NCBI GenBank assembly: GCA_937949995.1 | Contig: CALFEO010000028.1 | Location: forward strand, 1-64,000 | Reading direction: 5' to 3' | DNA length: 64,000 nucleotides | DNA from: an uncultured bacterium | GTDB taxonomy: Bacteria; Patescibacteriota; Patescibacteriia; 2-12-FULL-60-25 | Shown here: positions 34,048 to 41,771 of the stretch, one piece after another | How the letters are laid out: each line of letters starts with the position of its first letter | How positions within the stretch are numbered: the first letter of the stretch is position 1 | Translations under genes and position numbers: made by a program | Notes under the pieces: generated by a model | Told to the model about the DNA's origin: nothing | The model's input: the letters and a program-made list of their open reading frames with translations, nothing else | Databases searched by the model: none

Positions 34048-36072
34048 CTAGTTGGTAAGGATCCAGACATGGTCGAGGTTTTCGACCAGGTGTCCGGTGG
34101 TCCAATCGTAGGACGAGGTGCTATGAGGCACTTCGCTAAGATCGGACCAGAGGAATGTGCCGACACCGTAACCACCGCCCGGTTCTTGGACGTGCCAGAG
34201 ATCCGGACCGGCGACTTCGGGAGGTATGAGACCGACGTTATTTACCAACCCTCCGGTGATGTTTCCGGAGCCGGGGTTGATAAATTTGGTTGTGACATGA
34301 TGGCCGCTTCCATTGAAAGAAAGGGTGGCTCGCAAGCTGTAAACGTTTCCGTTATTACTTACGAATTCCTCTCCGACAAAGGCGACCGTGGGGTAGGTGC
34401 CTTGCGATCCGCCCACCGTAGTGGTTTTCAGATCCGCGCCGGTGGACATATCTACGATGGAATATGCATTCAACGACATTGGAACTGAACCACGGTAGAG
34501 CCGGAAGTTGCCGAGGAACATCCCATCGGTGCACTCCGTGCGAAACGGGAACTGCTTGATGGCGATAGAGCCGGCGTTGTTCGCACCAGCTTGCCAGCTC
34601 GCCAATAGGCGTTCACCCGCCGTGATCACGCTGGTGGGGAGTTGCTGGGGCGTGATTACGGGCTTGGACTTGCGGACCACCATTTTATTTGGCAGTCCGA
34701 TGTTCCCTTCCGTAAAAGCAATCAACTCATCACCGTGAAAGACGGAGAAAAGTTGCAAGTACAAACTATCACCACTCCGAGGCAAGTCCGAACCTTGAAT
34801 TGATTGCGGCATCAGACCTTGCAAGCAAGCACTGATGCGGACATCGGCCGATTCTCCCGGTTGAAGCGTGACCGATTCTCCGCTTACCAGCGGAGGAATT
34901 TGCGTTGCGCCGATAGGATCCAGAACGCTTGTGCTCATCTTGAAGCCTTTAACTTCAGCGACGAGGCAGGAGACGTTTTTCTTGCAACTGAATCCACCAG
35001 TGCAAATCTCTTGCACTCCAACTCGATCGAACGTAACCGGATGATTTGTTCCGTTCGAGAGCGAGTAGATGGAAAAGAGCTTGTCTGCGCCAACACCCGC
35101 GTTCAAGATGGTTGATTGCGGGGTTGCCGGCGAGAGTTGGATCAACAGTTGACTTGCCGGTTGTATCGGTTCGTTCACGTTGGTCCAAGCGCCCACCATC
35201 GTGTCGGGATGGTTGATTTGGGCGAGAGGAACCTCGATTTCGGTACCATGATGATACACGTCACCTTGGTTGAATTCGAGTTCCGCTGTGAAACTACCGC
35301 CGTAAAGGTCGCCCGGGTCAACTTCGTAATCAGCAAAGTCAACGATGATGGCGATTCGGCGCGTTTCACCGTTCCACATCACGAAGGCGTCGTTAAATTC
35401 AACAACACAATCGTTGACGCAGGCGGAGTTTTCTCCATTGGGTCCGATCATGGAGGGCAGTTCACGCGGACCCATGAGAGTGTTACCGTTGGTTACTTCG
35501 ACTACCCGCAGGTTTTGCAGGTAGGTGGTACCGCTATTGAACAGCTTGGCGCCATTCGCGGTCCGGAAGTAAACGGGCATGCGCCTGATTTCGAGTGATG
35601 CGTAAGCACGCATTTCGAACTCCAGCAGAATCCTGTTGTCAGCACCGGGTTCGATGTATTGCATCTCCATTGGACCAATGAAGCTGTAGCTCAACAACAT
35701 TGGCTCTGTAGCATCCACTCCGGCATCCGTTTCCGCATCAGGTGTAATCTGAGCGTCAGCGTTAGCTTCCGCATCCGGTTTGGTTGCCGAATCTTCCGCA
35801 GAAGCCTCGGGCACGGTTCCGGCGTCGGTGGTGACTTCGGGGCACTGGCAGTGGCCGTAGGCCATGCCATCTTCGCGGCAGACTTGGTAGCCTGTCGCTC
35901 CGCTTTCGCACCAGCAAGCTTCGTGATGGCCGGCGATGCATTGCTCGGCCGGCATATCCAGCTCGACTGTGATTTGGTCTGTACCGCCGCAGCCGGTGAG
36001 GAACAAAGACCCAACAGCGACGATTGAGAACAATGCAATCGAGAACAATCCGAACAAAATCGACTTCAACAT
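34048..36072 (-). CDS. large surface lipoprotein with Cys-rich and Asp/Ala-rich N-terminus
   Basis: 674 residues. Lipobox FLTGC puts the lipidated Cys at 28. Residues 45-77 hold eight cysteines in a CxxxxxxxCxC...GYQVC...GHCQC pattern, like the small Cys-rich motif of myxobacterial lipoproteins. A low-complexity Asp/Ala/Glu/Thr linker follows to about 125. The rest is beta-rich. The C-terminus FLWSDLSEVPHSTSSYDW matches a WSD..HS...DWT motif that I associate with CPR surface proteins. Start ATG 36072 has AAAGGAC upstream. It is third in a co-directional run after two small genes, 18 bp from the preceding one. Confidence 0.8.
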   Translation of the reverse strand: MLKSILFGLFSIALFSIVAVGSLFLTGCGGTDQITVELDMPAEQCIAGHHEACWCESGATGYQVCREDGMAYGHCQCPEVTTDAGTVPEASAEDSATKPDAEANADAQITPDAETDAGVDATEPMLLSYSFIGPMEMQYIEPGADNRILLEFEMRAYASLEIRRMPVYFRTANGAKLFNSGTTYLQNLRVVEVTNGNTLMGPRELPSMIGPNGENSACVNDCVVEFNDAFVMWNGETRRIAIIVDFADYEVDPGDLYGGSFTAELEFNQGDVYHHGTEIEVPLAQINHPDTMVGAWTNVNEPIQPASQLLIQLSPATPQSTILNAGVGADKLFSIYSLSNGTNHPVTFDRVGVQEICTGGFSCKKNVSCLVAEVKGFKMSTSVLDPIGATQIPPLVSGESVTLQPGESADVRISACLQGLMPQSIQGSDLPRSGDSLYLQLFSVFHGDELIAFTEGNIGLPNKMVVRKSKPVITPQQLPTSVITAGERLLASWQAGANNAGSIAIKQFPFRTECTDGMFLGNFRLYRGSVPMSLNAYSIVDMSTGADLKTTTVGGSQGTYPTVAFVGEEFVSNNGNVYSLRATLSFNGSGHHVTTKFINPGSGNITGGLVNNVGLIPPEVAGPDLWHVQEPGGGYGVGTFLWSDLSEVPHSTSSYDWTTGHLVENLDHVWILTN

Positions 36073-36090
36073 CTTTTGTCCTTTCTGAAT

Positions 36091-36435
36091 TCAGCGCCAA
36101 TTTTTCATGGCACCTTCGGGGGTGACTTCTACATCCGAATCAGCGTTTTTGCACCGGTCCGGGTTGTTTTTGCAAATAGACTCGACAACGGCACGAAGTT
36201 TTTTGAGCTCGTGCTGGAGGTTGAGAATATCTGCATGACGATCGTTGATGGCTCTTTCGAGCCGACGATCGGCGTCGTCTCGGTCTTGCTGCTCGTAGCG
36301 CAAATCTTGCCGATTTTGCTTGGCGAGATTCAACGCTTGGCTTGAGCCTGCACAGCCGGTGAGGCTAGCGAGGATCGGTGCAAGCGCGATTACGCATGTG
36401 ACAGTCAGCCTCGTGTTAACGATATGCTTTATCAT
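36091..36435 (-). CDS. small coiled-coil lipoprotein
   Basis: 114 residues. Signal peptide with lipobox SLTGC, lipidated Cys at 28. Residues 35-90 form a charged coiled coil rich in Arg, Asp, Glu and Gln, and two further Cys follow (ICKNNPDRC). Resembles short Lpp-like spacer lipoproteins in design only. ATG is preceded by AAAGGAAC. Lies between the 86-residue membrane protein and the large lipoprotein. Confidence 0.75.
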   Translation of the reverse strand: MIKHIVNTRLTVTCVIALAPILASLTGCAGSSQALNLAKQNRQDLRYEQQDRDDADRRLERAINDRHADILNLQHELKKLRAVVESICKNNPDRCKNADSDVEVTPEGAMKNWR

Positions 36436-36444
36436 CTGTTCCTT

Positions 36445-36705
36445 TCAGAGCCTTGTCGGCTCTTTTGCTGACGTCATTGGAACCACCAGTGCTTTTTTTT
36501 CACAAAGGCTGGTTGGAATTACGGGGCAGGGTTCGAATTCACCGATTAAAATGGTTTCGCCTTGCCTGACATTCAGAAAGCGGCGCGCTTTTGGCGGATC
36601 GCCTTCGTAGCTGAACAAACGCAAAGCTGCCAGATAGACAAGCGGAGCGATTGTCAGCAGGAAGATAAGAAAAATCGTGAGATTCTTCCAATCTTGTTTT
36701 TTCAC
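36445..36705 (-). CDS. 86-residue single-pass membrane protein
   Basis: Starts at GTG 36705 (KKQDWKNLTIFLIFLLTIAPLV..) with AAAGGAA upstream. One membrane segment at about 9-30, then about 55 external residues with two Cys. It is first of the three-gene lipoprotein run. No family recognised. Confidence 0.65.
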   Translation of the reverse strand: MKKQDWKNLTIFLIFLLTIAPLVYLAALRLFSYEGDPPKARRFLNVRQGETILIGEFEPCPVIPTSLCEKKALVVPMTSAKEPTRL

Positions 36706-36759
36706 TTATTCTTTTTCCTTTCTTTGGTTGTCGAAAGTGGAGGGATGATTCCCTTCTTA

Positions 36760-36872
36760 CGGTACGAATTACGAATTTGTGCGAATTACGAATTTGTAAT
36801 TTAGCTGTCATTTTATCCCTTGGGATAAAATGTAAACCATTCGTAATTAGCGCAGATTCGTAATTCGTAAGG
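36760..36872. repeat. long imperfect inverted repeat
   Basis: Centre CATTTTATCCC-TT-GGGATAAAATG is a perfect 11-bp inverted repeat. Outer arms contain ACGAATTACGAAT and its inverse ATTCGTAATTCGT, linking it to the GAACCACGAA repeat family. As RNA it would fold into one hairpin of over 100 nt. Confidence 0.8.
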
Positions 36873-36911
36873 TTGGAAGGGAAGCCAATTTAAACTCGTA
36901 TATTTGAGTTT

Positions 36912-37121
36912 TTATTGGCAAGTGGCGGGGAGCCGCATTTTGGGTTTGGGCCAACCCATGCGCGGCATGACGAAGCTCATGATGTTGTGTTGAGCTTCAT
37001 TGAAAGGTCGTTGAAAATCGCAGTCGATTTTTGCGCCCGTTTCCGTTTGGCGCAAATTGTGCAAACCGACTACGGTCATTGCGGACATCACGCTGGTGAT
37101 GATGATCGAAAAAAATATCAT
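36912..37121 (-). CDS. small secreted or membrane protein, start region disrupted
   Basis: 69 residues from ATG 37121: a hydrophobic N-terminus MIFFSIIITSVMSAMTVVG then a Pro-, Arg- and Met-rich tail with two Cys. The Shine-Dalgarno AAAGGAGA is 16-18 nt from this ATG but correctly spaced for a TTG at 37137 region that reads L-K-N-K-K-stop through an A6 run. One extra A would give MKNKKMIFFSIII, a normal signal-like N-terminus. Either slippage or an assembly error is possible. Promoter TTGACA-17-TATATT is strong. Confidence 0.6.
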   Translation of the reverse strand: MIFFSIIITSVMSAMTVVGLHNLRQTETGAKIDCDFQRPFNEAQHNIMSFVMPRMGWPKPKMRLPATCQ

Positions 37122-37163
37122 TTTTTGTTTTTCAAAATTCTCTCCTTTGTTTTTGAACCGCTT

Positions 37164-37192
37164 AATATAGCATAAAATAGGGATTTTGTCAA
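37164..37192 (-). promoter_or_regulatory. promoter TTGACA-17-TATATT
   Basis: Minus-strand TTGACA (37187-37192), 17-bp spacer ending TGC, TATATT (37164-37169): consensus -35 plus extended -10, the strongest-looking promoter of the orphan island. Confidence 0.88.
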
Positions 37193-37282
37193 GGGTATTG
37201 AGTTAGTAATTTGGCTAAAATAAGCTAAAATACTAAAAGTTTTTCGAGTGGATCTTCCTTTAAATCAAGTATTTGTTCAATG

Positions 37283-37311
37283 AAAAACCCCAAAGAGTGG
37301 TTTTTGGGGTT
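37283..37311 (-). terminator. terminator of the 102-residue gene
   Basis: Minus-strand stem AACCCCAAAA/..GGGGTTTTTC, overlapping the stop codon region. Confidence 0.8.
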
Positions 37312-37618
37312 ATTTGGAGCCGTTTGGCGGGGGAGGGGGAATGGATTTCCAGCGCGGGGGTTTGCGGCCCGGATGCCGGCGTTTGAACTCCGCAATCAGC
37401 TTGCGAAAATCTTTGGCACCCATAGAGCCAAAACGGCCGGGAAAACGGGAGCGGTTTTCGGCGCCGTTGAGGCAACGGCGCAGTTCCGTATCTGTTAAGT
37501 CCCTCAATTGCTCTGATGTGAGCTCGGATATATTGATTTGTCCGGCTGTACGATCTTTCGTTTCATCAGATTCCAGAGATTCCATTGAAATTTTTTCTGG
37601 GCCGCTGAGGTCGTCCAT
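37310..37618 (-). CDS. 102-residue orphan protein with basic Pro-rich tail
   Basis: ATG 37618 follows AAAGGAGGACAG, an excellent ribosome binding site. The N-terminal half is acidic; the C-terminal half is basic (AKDFRKLIAEFKRRHPGRKPPRWK) and ends with five prolines. The KxxRRHPGRKPP segment may bind nucleic acid. Cytoplasmic. No family recognised. Promoter TTGACC-17-TTAAAT. Confidence 0.7.
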   Translation of the reverse strand: MDDLSGPEKISMESLESDETKDRTAGQINISELTSEQLRDLTDTELRRCLNGAENRSRFPGRFGSMGAKDFRKLIAEFKRRHPGRKPPRWKSIPPPPPNGSK

Positions 37619-37652
37619 CTGTCCTCCTTTGAAAGGTACGTTTGCGAGTTGA

Positions 37653-37681
37653 ATTTAATCAAAGAAAATGAATTTGGTCAA
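37653..37681 (-). promoter_or_regulatory. promoter TTGACC-17-TTAAAT
   Basis: Minus-strand TTGACC (37676-37681) and TTAAAT (37653-37658). It diverges from the promoter at 37692. Confidence 0.75.
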
Positions 37682-37691
37682 GATAAATGCA

Positions 37692-37720
37692 TTGACAAAA
37701 GTTGATATTTATTGTAAAAC
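37692..37720 (+). promoter_or_regulatory. promoter TTGACA-17-TAAAAC
   Basis: TTGACA (37692-37697), 17 bp, TAAAAC (37715-37720), 20 bp upstream of the Shine-Dalgarno AGAGGAG. Confidence 0.8.
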
Positions 37721-37752
37721 AATCGCGTTTCTCAATTCAAAGAGGAGAAAAG

Positions 37753-38991
37753 ATGGAAACGCAAAAAGTTTCGCACCTTGAAAATAAATGGGAGTTGACC
37801 GAATTGCCCAATGGAGCTTGTGTTGTTTCGAGTCATGCTTTGCGCCGAGGTATGGGTTTTGCGAGAAATTACGAAATCTTGATCGCCGGAGGCAAGCTGG
37901 CCGATGTGGAGTCTCCGGGAGCGGCTTTGGCTTTTGCCAATGCTTTGCCGGTTTTTTTGGAGCAAGAGTACGGCAGTCGAGTGAATGCGGGAGCATTTTC
38001 CTGCACCGTGCATCATTCGTATTTTTGTTTGAATTATTTGCATCACGGACGCGACAGGCATGACGCGAAATGCGTTGAATTGATTTTGAACGCAATCATG
38101 CATGATTTTCCTTCGCCAAAAACTTTTACCGATGCACCTCAAGCGGAGATACGCGGACGCAGATGTGATACGGAAGCTTTCTGGTGTTGGTTTTATTCAA
38201 AAACCATTCCCGAACAACAAAGATTGTGTATACCTTCGTGGACGGAGGCTATGTTGTCTTGGGAATCGGCGCCGGATGCTTGTGAATCGTTAAAAAACAA
38301 ATTGGTGAATCCGGCCAATATCATGGTTCGTTCGCCGGAACCTTGTTTGCACGAGGATTTGGCCGAAAGAATTTCCGAATTGAATTCCGCAAATCAGAAT
38401 GCGGAAAAGTTCGCTTGTCCGGAATCGCCGGTTTATCCGGTTTATGACGAATATCCGATGGCCAGAAGCGCGGGAAGCAAACAAGATATGCTTTTGTTTT
38501 TTCCTTTGCCGAGGCATCGCGGAACTTTTTACAAGGCCGTGCTTTCGTTGTACGCCTTGTACGGAAATAAGGGTTACATCAAGGAGTTCAGTCGAACTGA
38601 AAAGCTTGAGCTGAATCCTGAAATCCATGCTTGTTTTTGGCCTTATCCTTTTGCCTTTATCAGATTGCGAACAACCAAAAGCAATGCCGCGAAAGCTTTG
38701 GCCTTGATCAGTTTGGCTTTGGTTAAGTTCAGTGAATTGCCGGCGCCGAAAAAGATTTGGTATTACAAAGAAATAGTTGAAGAAATTGCGCGAAAGTATG
38801 CCGAAGCCGGTGAATTTTTGCGCGACGAGTGGCTGAGCGGTCAAACGGAACTGACCGGATTGCATAAACTCGAAGTGACTTTGGAGAATTTGGAATACAT
38901 TCAAAGAGTGTATCTCTCCGAAGCCAGAATGGGTTTGATGCATGGCCTGCCTCCGATTCCCAGAGGTGAATCCGTGTTTGACGCGATTTAA
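37753..38991 (+). CDS. orphan protein, possibly a degenerate M16-like fold
   Basis: 412 residues from ATG 37753 (METQKVSHLENKW) after AGAGGAGAAAAG; the frame opens at 37702 inside the promoter. The opening ELTELPNGACVVSS and the later NAGAFSCTVHHSYFCLNYL, followed by a helix, recall the start of M16 (insulinase-like) peptidases (LPNGLxVV, then LNAFTSxExTxY). The catalytic HxxEH is absent, so it would be an inactive M16-like subunit, if related at all. Cytoplasmic, with many Cys in the first half. Monocistronic with its own terminator. Confidence 0.65.
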   Translation: METQKVSHLENKWELTELPNGACVVSSHALRRGMGFARNYEILIAGGKLADVESPGAALAFANALPVFLEQEYGSRVNAGAFSCTVHHSYFCLNYLHHGRDRHDAKCVELILNAIMHDFPSPKTFTDAPQAEIRGRRCDTEAFWCWFYSKTIPEQQRLCIPSWTEAMLSWESAPDACESLKNKLVNPANIMVRSPEPCLHEDLAERISELNSANQNAEKFACPESPVYPVYDEYPMARSAGSKQDMLLFFPLPRHRGTFYKAVLSLYALYGNKGYIKEFSRTEKLELNPEIHACFWPYPFAFIRLRTTKSNAAKALALISLALVKFSELPAPKKIWYYKEIVEEIARKYAEAGEFLRDEWLSGQTELTGLHKLEVTLENLEYIQRVYLSEARMGLMHGLPPIPRGESVFDAI

Positions 38992-38995
38992 TCTT

Positions 38996-39020
38996 AACTC
39001 CGCATATAGCGGGGTTTTTT
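38996..39020 (+). terminator. intrinsic terminator
   Basis: Stem CTCCGC/GCGGGG, loop ATATA, then TTTTTT. Confidence 0.85.
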
Positions 39021-39996
39021 ATATTTTTACGGGTTTATTGGTGAATTTGTTTAATATCGTTTCAAGCTCTTTTTTGCGGGGTAATCCTTTTTGCGGACCT
39101 ATTTCGCGGATAACCGACCAGGAATTGGCAGTGCCCCAGCGCAATGCTTCGGCAATCGATTTATTTTGCATGACGGCGCAGGTAAAAGCGGAGGCGAACG
39201 CGTCGCCTGCGCCCGTACTTTCCACGGCATCGCCTTTGAAAATGGGCATGTGCCAAAAATCCTGGCCATCATAAGCGTAGGCACCGTTTTTGCTATCCGT
39301 TATAACCGTAATTTTCGCACCTAATTTCGCGAAATCTTCGAGCAGGTTTTTAACGGGGCGGATTTGGCCGTTTAATAAATGTTGAGCCTCTTCTTTGTTT
39401 AAGATGAAGATGTTGCTTAATTTGATCAGCGGTTTGAGCTGTTTTAATCCGGCGCGAATGTGAGTTGTGCCCGGCTGGAAAGCGAAGTTGATTTTTGAAT
39501 ATTGCTTGAGGTGCTTTGCCAGTTGCTTGTCAAAAGCGGAAAAGTTGTTGCCCATGGCACTGTAATAAATCCAGTTGGTTTTTTGTAATTTGGGAAATTT
39601 GTATTTACGGGGTTTGAAAAAGAGTAATTGAGTTCGTTCGCCTTTGTAGCTTAATAAAGTGGCTTCGCTGGTTTGTTCTTTTGTGCATTTGCACATAAGG
39701 GATACATCGACTTTTTCACCGCGTAAAGTTTCTTTAAGTTGATCGCCGGCAAAATCTTTGCCCACCCAGCTAACCAAAGCGCTTTTAAAGCCCAAACGGC
39801 TGGCACTGACTGCGGCATTGGCCGAATTGCCGGCGGCAGGGACTTTAACAACGTCGCGTACCGGAATTTTTTCCGCGTACTCGAGGCAGAGCAAACATCT
39901 GTCTTTCTCCAAACTGCAACTAACCGTTGCTTCATCGATGATATAAAAAACATCGCGCAAACTTTCACCGATGCAGATAATGTCGAATTGTTTCAT
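39019..39996 (-). CDS. second PfkB-family carbohydrate kinase
   Basis: 325 residues from ATG 39996 (MKQFDIICIGES), with TATAAT ending 8 nt upstream; the TTG nine bases earlier lies too near that box. Signatures: PAAGNSANAAVSASRLG, ITDSKNGAYAY and ESTGAGDAFASAF with the catalytic Asp. A paralogue of the kinase at 28388-29392. Substrate unknown; ribokinase or adenosine-kinase-like. Confidence 0.87.
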   Translation of the reverse strand: MKQFDIICIGESLRDVFYIIDEATVSCSLEKDRCLLCLEYAEKIPVRDVVKVPAAGNSANAAVSASRLGFKSALVSWVGKDFAGDQLKETLRGEKVDVSLMCKCTKEQTSEATLLSYKGERTQLLFFKPRKYKFPKLQKTNWIYYSAMGNNFSAFDKQLAKHLKQYSKINFAFQPGTTHIRAGLKQLKPLIKLSNIFILNKEEAQHLLNGQIRPVKNLLEDFAKLGAKITVITDSKNGAYAYDGQDFWHMPIFKGDAVESTGAGDAFASAFTCAVMQNKSIAEALRWGTANSWSVIREIGPQKGLPRKKELETILNKFTNKPVKI

Positions 39997-40004
39997 ACCA
40001 GCCA

Positions 40005-40033
40005 ATTATACTATAAATAACAAATTGTCTGAA
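40005..40033 (-). promoter_or_regulatory. promoter TTCAGA-17-TATAAT overlapping a repeat
   Basis: Minus-strand TATAAT (40005-40010) is 17 bp from TTCAGA (40028-40033). The -35 box is part of the recurrent GGTTCAGACAAT repeat element. Confidence 0.65.
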
Positions 40034-40200
40034 CCATGAACCGAGATTTACCAAAATTTTCAAGGATTGACATGATTACTACATGAGTTTATCAAGTTAA
40101 AAGTAACAAGTTTATCAAGAGTTACTTTTGCTTCTCTTGATGAACTTTAGACTTGATGAACTTGTTACTAATTCGGACTGATCAAGGTTCAGACAATAAG
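40021..40200. repeat. TGTCTGAACC and GTTCATCAAG repeats
   Basis: Begins with TTGTCTGAACC and ends with its inverse GGTTCAGACAA (40188-40198). In between is a copy of the GTTCATCAAG/CTTGATGAAC element. The whole forms a long inverted repeat. Confidence 0.85.
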
Positions 40201-40211
40201 TTAATCATGAT

Positions 40212-40603
40212 AAAAAAAACCGCCTTTGCAAAATGCTGGGGCGGTTGACGATTCGATTTTGGCCCAACGACGTGGGACTAATCCCGAGCGTCATCGGCCG
40301 CTGTAAGCTTTTTAAGATCTCCTCTTTTTATTCAAGCGGTGAGCTTGTATTTTTGCCAAACGATGTTTGGCGGTTTTCCTCCTAACGGATACCGCATCGT
40401 TAACCGATTGCGGAAAATTCTCTCCTCGCCTCATGCGATTGCCGATTCGACTTGCGAGATCGGCGGGGTTTTACGAAAGCGCGCCTTGCTTTCGATTTTT
40501 TTTAGCCTGCCTAACAGCGTGTTCTCTCAAGTTTACAGCCTCGAAGATTTGTGAAGAGGCTTGGTATTTTCGAGAGTTCCCGAGGCCGGCCAAGGCCTCG
40601 AGA
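40212..40603 (-). ncRNA. large structured RNA candidate (about 390 nt)
   Basis: A minus-strand transcript with promoter TTGACA-17-TAATAC and terminator AACCGCC..GGCGGTT plus T8. Perfect or near-perfect hairpins include 40581-40587/40594-40600, 40537-40542/40556-40561 within an outer CTCTC/GAGAG stem, 40474-40480/40488-40494, 40441-40446/40459-40464, 40392-40399/40405-40413, 40355-40361/40365-40371, 40333-40337/40343-40347 and 40274-40277/40282-40285 on a longer stem. It lacks the tRNA-like ends of tmRNA and the GAGGAAAGTCC core of RNase P RNA. No protein frame spans it; a frame at 40471-40671 ends in a hairpin. It lies 65 bp from an IS30 element. Confidence 0.6.
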
Positions 40604-40609
40604 CGTTGT

Positions 40610-40638
40610 GTATTATCATAATCAGGCAAATCTGTCAA
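40610..40638 (-). promoter_or_regulatory. promoter TTGACA-17-TAATAC
   Basis: Minus-strand TTGACA (40633-40638) and TAATAC (40610-40615); drives the structured RNA. Confidence 0.8.
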
Positions 40639-40667
40639 TATCTCACCTGTTATCCCGCATTCTATAC

Positions 40668-41737
40668 TCAATGCACCACTCTTTGATAAATGGCTCGGTT
40701 CTGCATATTCTTGCCCAATAAGTCAAATTTATGCAGGATTAGAGCCTATGAGAGGCCAAGAAATAACCCTATTTGAGAGACAAAGAATAGAGCACTATTT
40801 AAGAGGAAGGGTAAAGAAACGACAGATAGCCAAATACTTGGCAAGAGACCATTCCGTGATAATCAGAGAAATACAGCGCAATATAGATCCGGATGGAATA
40901 TACAGATCGAATACAGCGCAAAGAAAAGCTGATTTTAGAAAAAGTAGAGAGAAGAAGAAAAAGCTCGAAAAAGACGATATGTTGAGGAATTATACGATAG
41001 AAAAGCTAATGGAAGGCTGGAGCCCCGATGTAATTAGTGGAGTATTAAAAAACCGGCTAGAACCAAAAATGATAGATAGGTACGTTAGCCACGAAACCAT
41101 TTATCAATTCATTTATACGGGTCAAGGCCGGTTTATGGGACTATACCAATATTTAACGAGAAAGCACAAGAAGAGAAAGAAGCATAAATCAAGAAAATAT
41201 AGAAAAAACAACCAAATTAAGCATAGAACACCAATTGAACTCAGACCTCAAATAATCAACGCAAGACAAAGAGTGAATGATTGGGAAAGTGATACCATGG
41301 AGTGCAAATTCAATCATTTATCCGTACAAACAGAGAGAGTGACCAGGTTATTGAGAATAAACAGAGTCAAAAACAAAACGGCTGATGAAACATTAAAAGC
41401 TCTCATACTAACTATTGAAACATTGCCAAGAAACGCAATTCAATCTATCACGTTTGATAATGGAAAAGAGGGTGCGCATCACTGGAAGTTAAAACAAGCA
41501 TACGGTCTGGAAACATATTTCTGTGATTCATATTGTTCTTGGCAAAAAGGAAGCGTTGAACACGCGAACGGACTACTCAGAAAATACTTTCCAAAGAAAA
41601 TTAATTTAAGCGAAGTAACCGATTATGAAATCAAAGCCATCCAAGAAAAGATTAATAACACCCCGAGAAAGATTCTTAATTATAAAACCCCCAATAAACT
41701 CTATATCGAACTTACTGAGGGAAAAGCGGTGCATTGA
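40668..41737 (+). mobile_element. IS30-family insertion sequence
   Basis: About 1070 bp bounded by imperfect terminal inverted repeats: left TCAATGCACCACTCTTTG, right (inverse) TCAATGCACCGCTTTTCC. It contains one complete transposase gene whose stop codon lies in the right repeat. No clear target duplication is seen. Gene and ends are intact, so it may still be active. Confidence 0.88.
40748..41737 (+). CDS. IS30-family transposase
   Basis: 329 residues. An N-terminal helix-turn-helix region (LFERQRIEHYLRGRVKKRQIAKYL, given here split in meaning as two helices) is followed by a Lys-rich linker and an integrase-core domain. Catalytic residues are D182 (WESDTM), D237 (TFDNGKE) and E271 (GSVEHANG), a D-54-D-33-E spacing typical of IS30. 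Full length and without frameshift. Confidence 0.95.
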   Translation: MRGQEITLFERQRIEHYLRGRVKKRQIAKYLARDHSVIIREIQRNIDPDGIYRSNTAQRKADFRKSREKKKKLEKDDMLRNYTIEKLMEGWSPDVISGVLKNRLEPKMIDRYVSHETIYQFIYTGQGRFMGLYQYLTRKHKKRKKHKSRKYRKNNQIKHRTPIELRPQIINARQRVNDWESDTMECKFNHLSVQTERVTRLLRINRVKNKTADETLKALILTIETLPRNAIQSITFDNGKEGAHHWKLKQAYGLETYFCDSYCSWQKGSVEHANGLLRKYFPKKINLSEVTDYEIKAIQEKINNTPRKILNYKTPNKLYIELTEGKAVH

Positions 41738-41771
41738 AAAGTTGACTAGGCAATGTTAGAATTTTAGAGAT

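Noticed and set aside
40212..40671. tmRNA, RNase P RNA, or a protein gene (frame 40471-40671 ending KQGALS)
   Set aside because: No tRNA-like termini or CCA, no GAGGAAAGTCC core, and the frame starts at TTG in the IS end and is cut by a stop beside a perfect hairpin.
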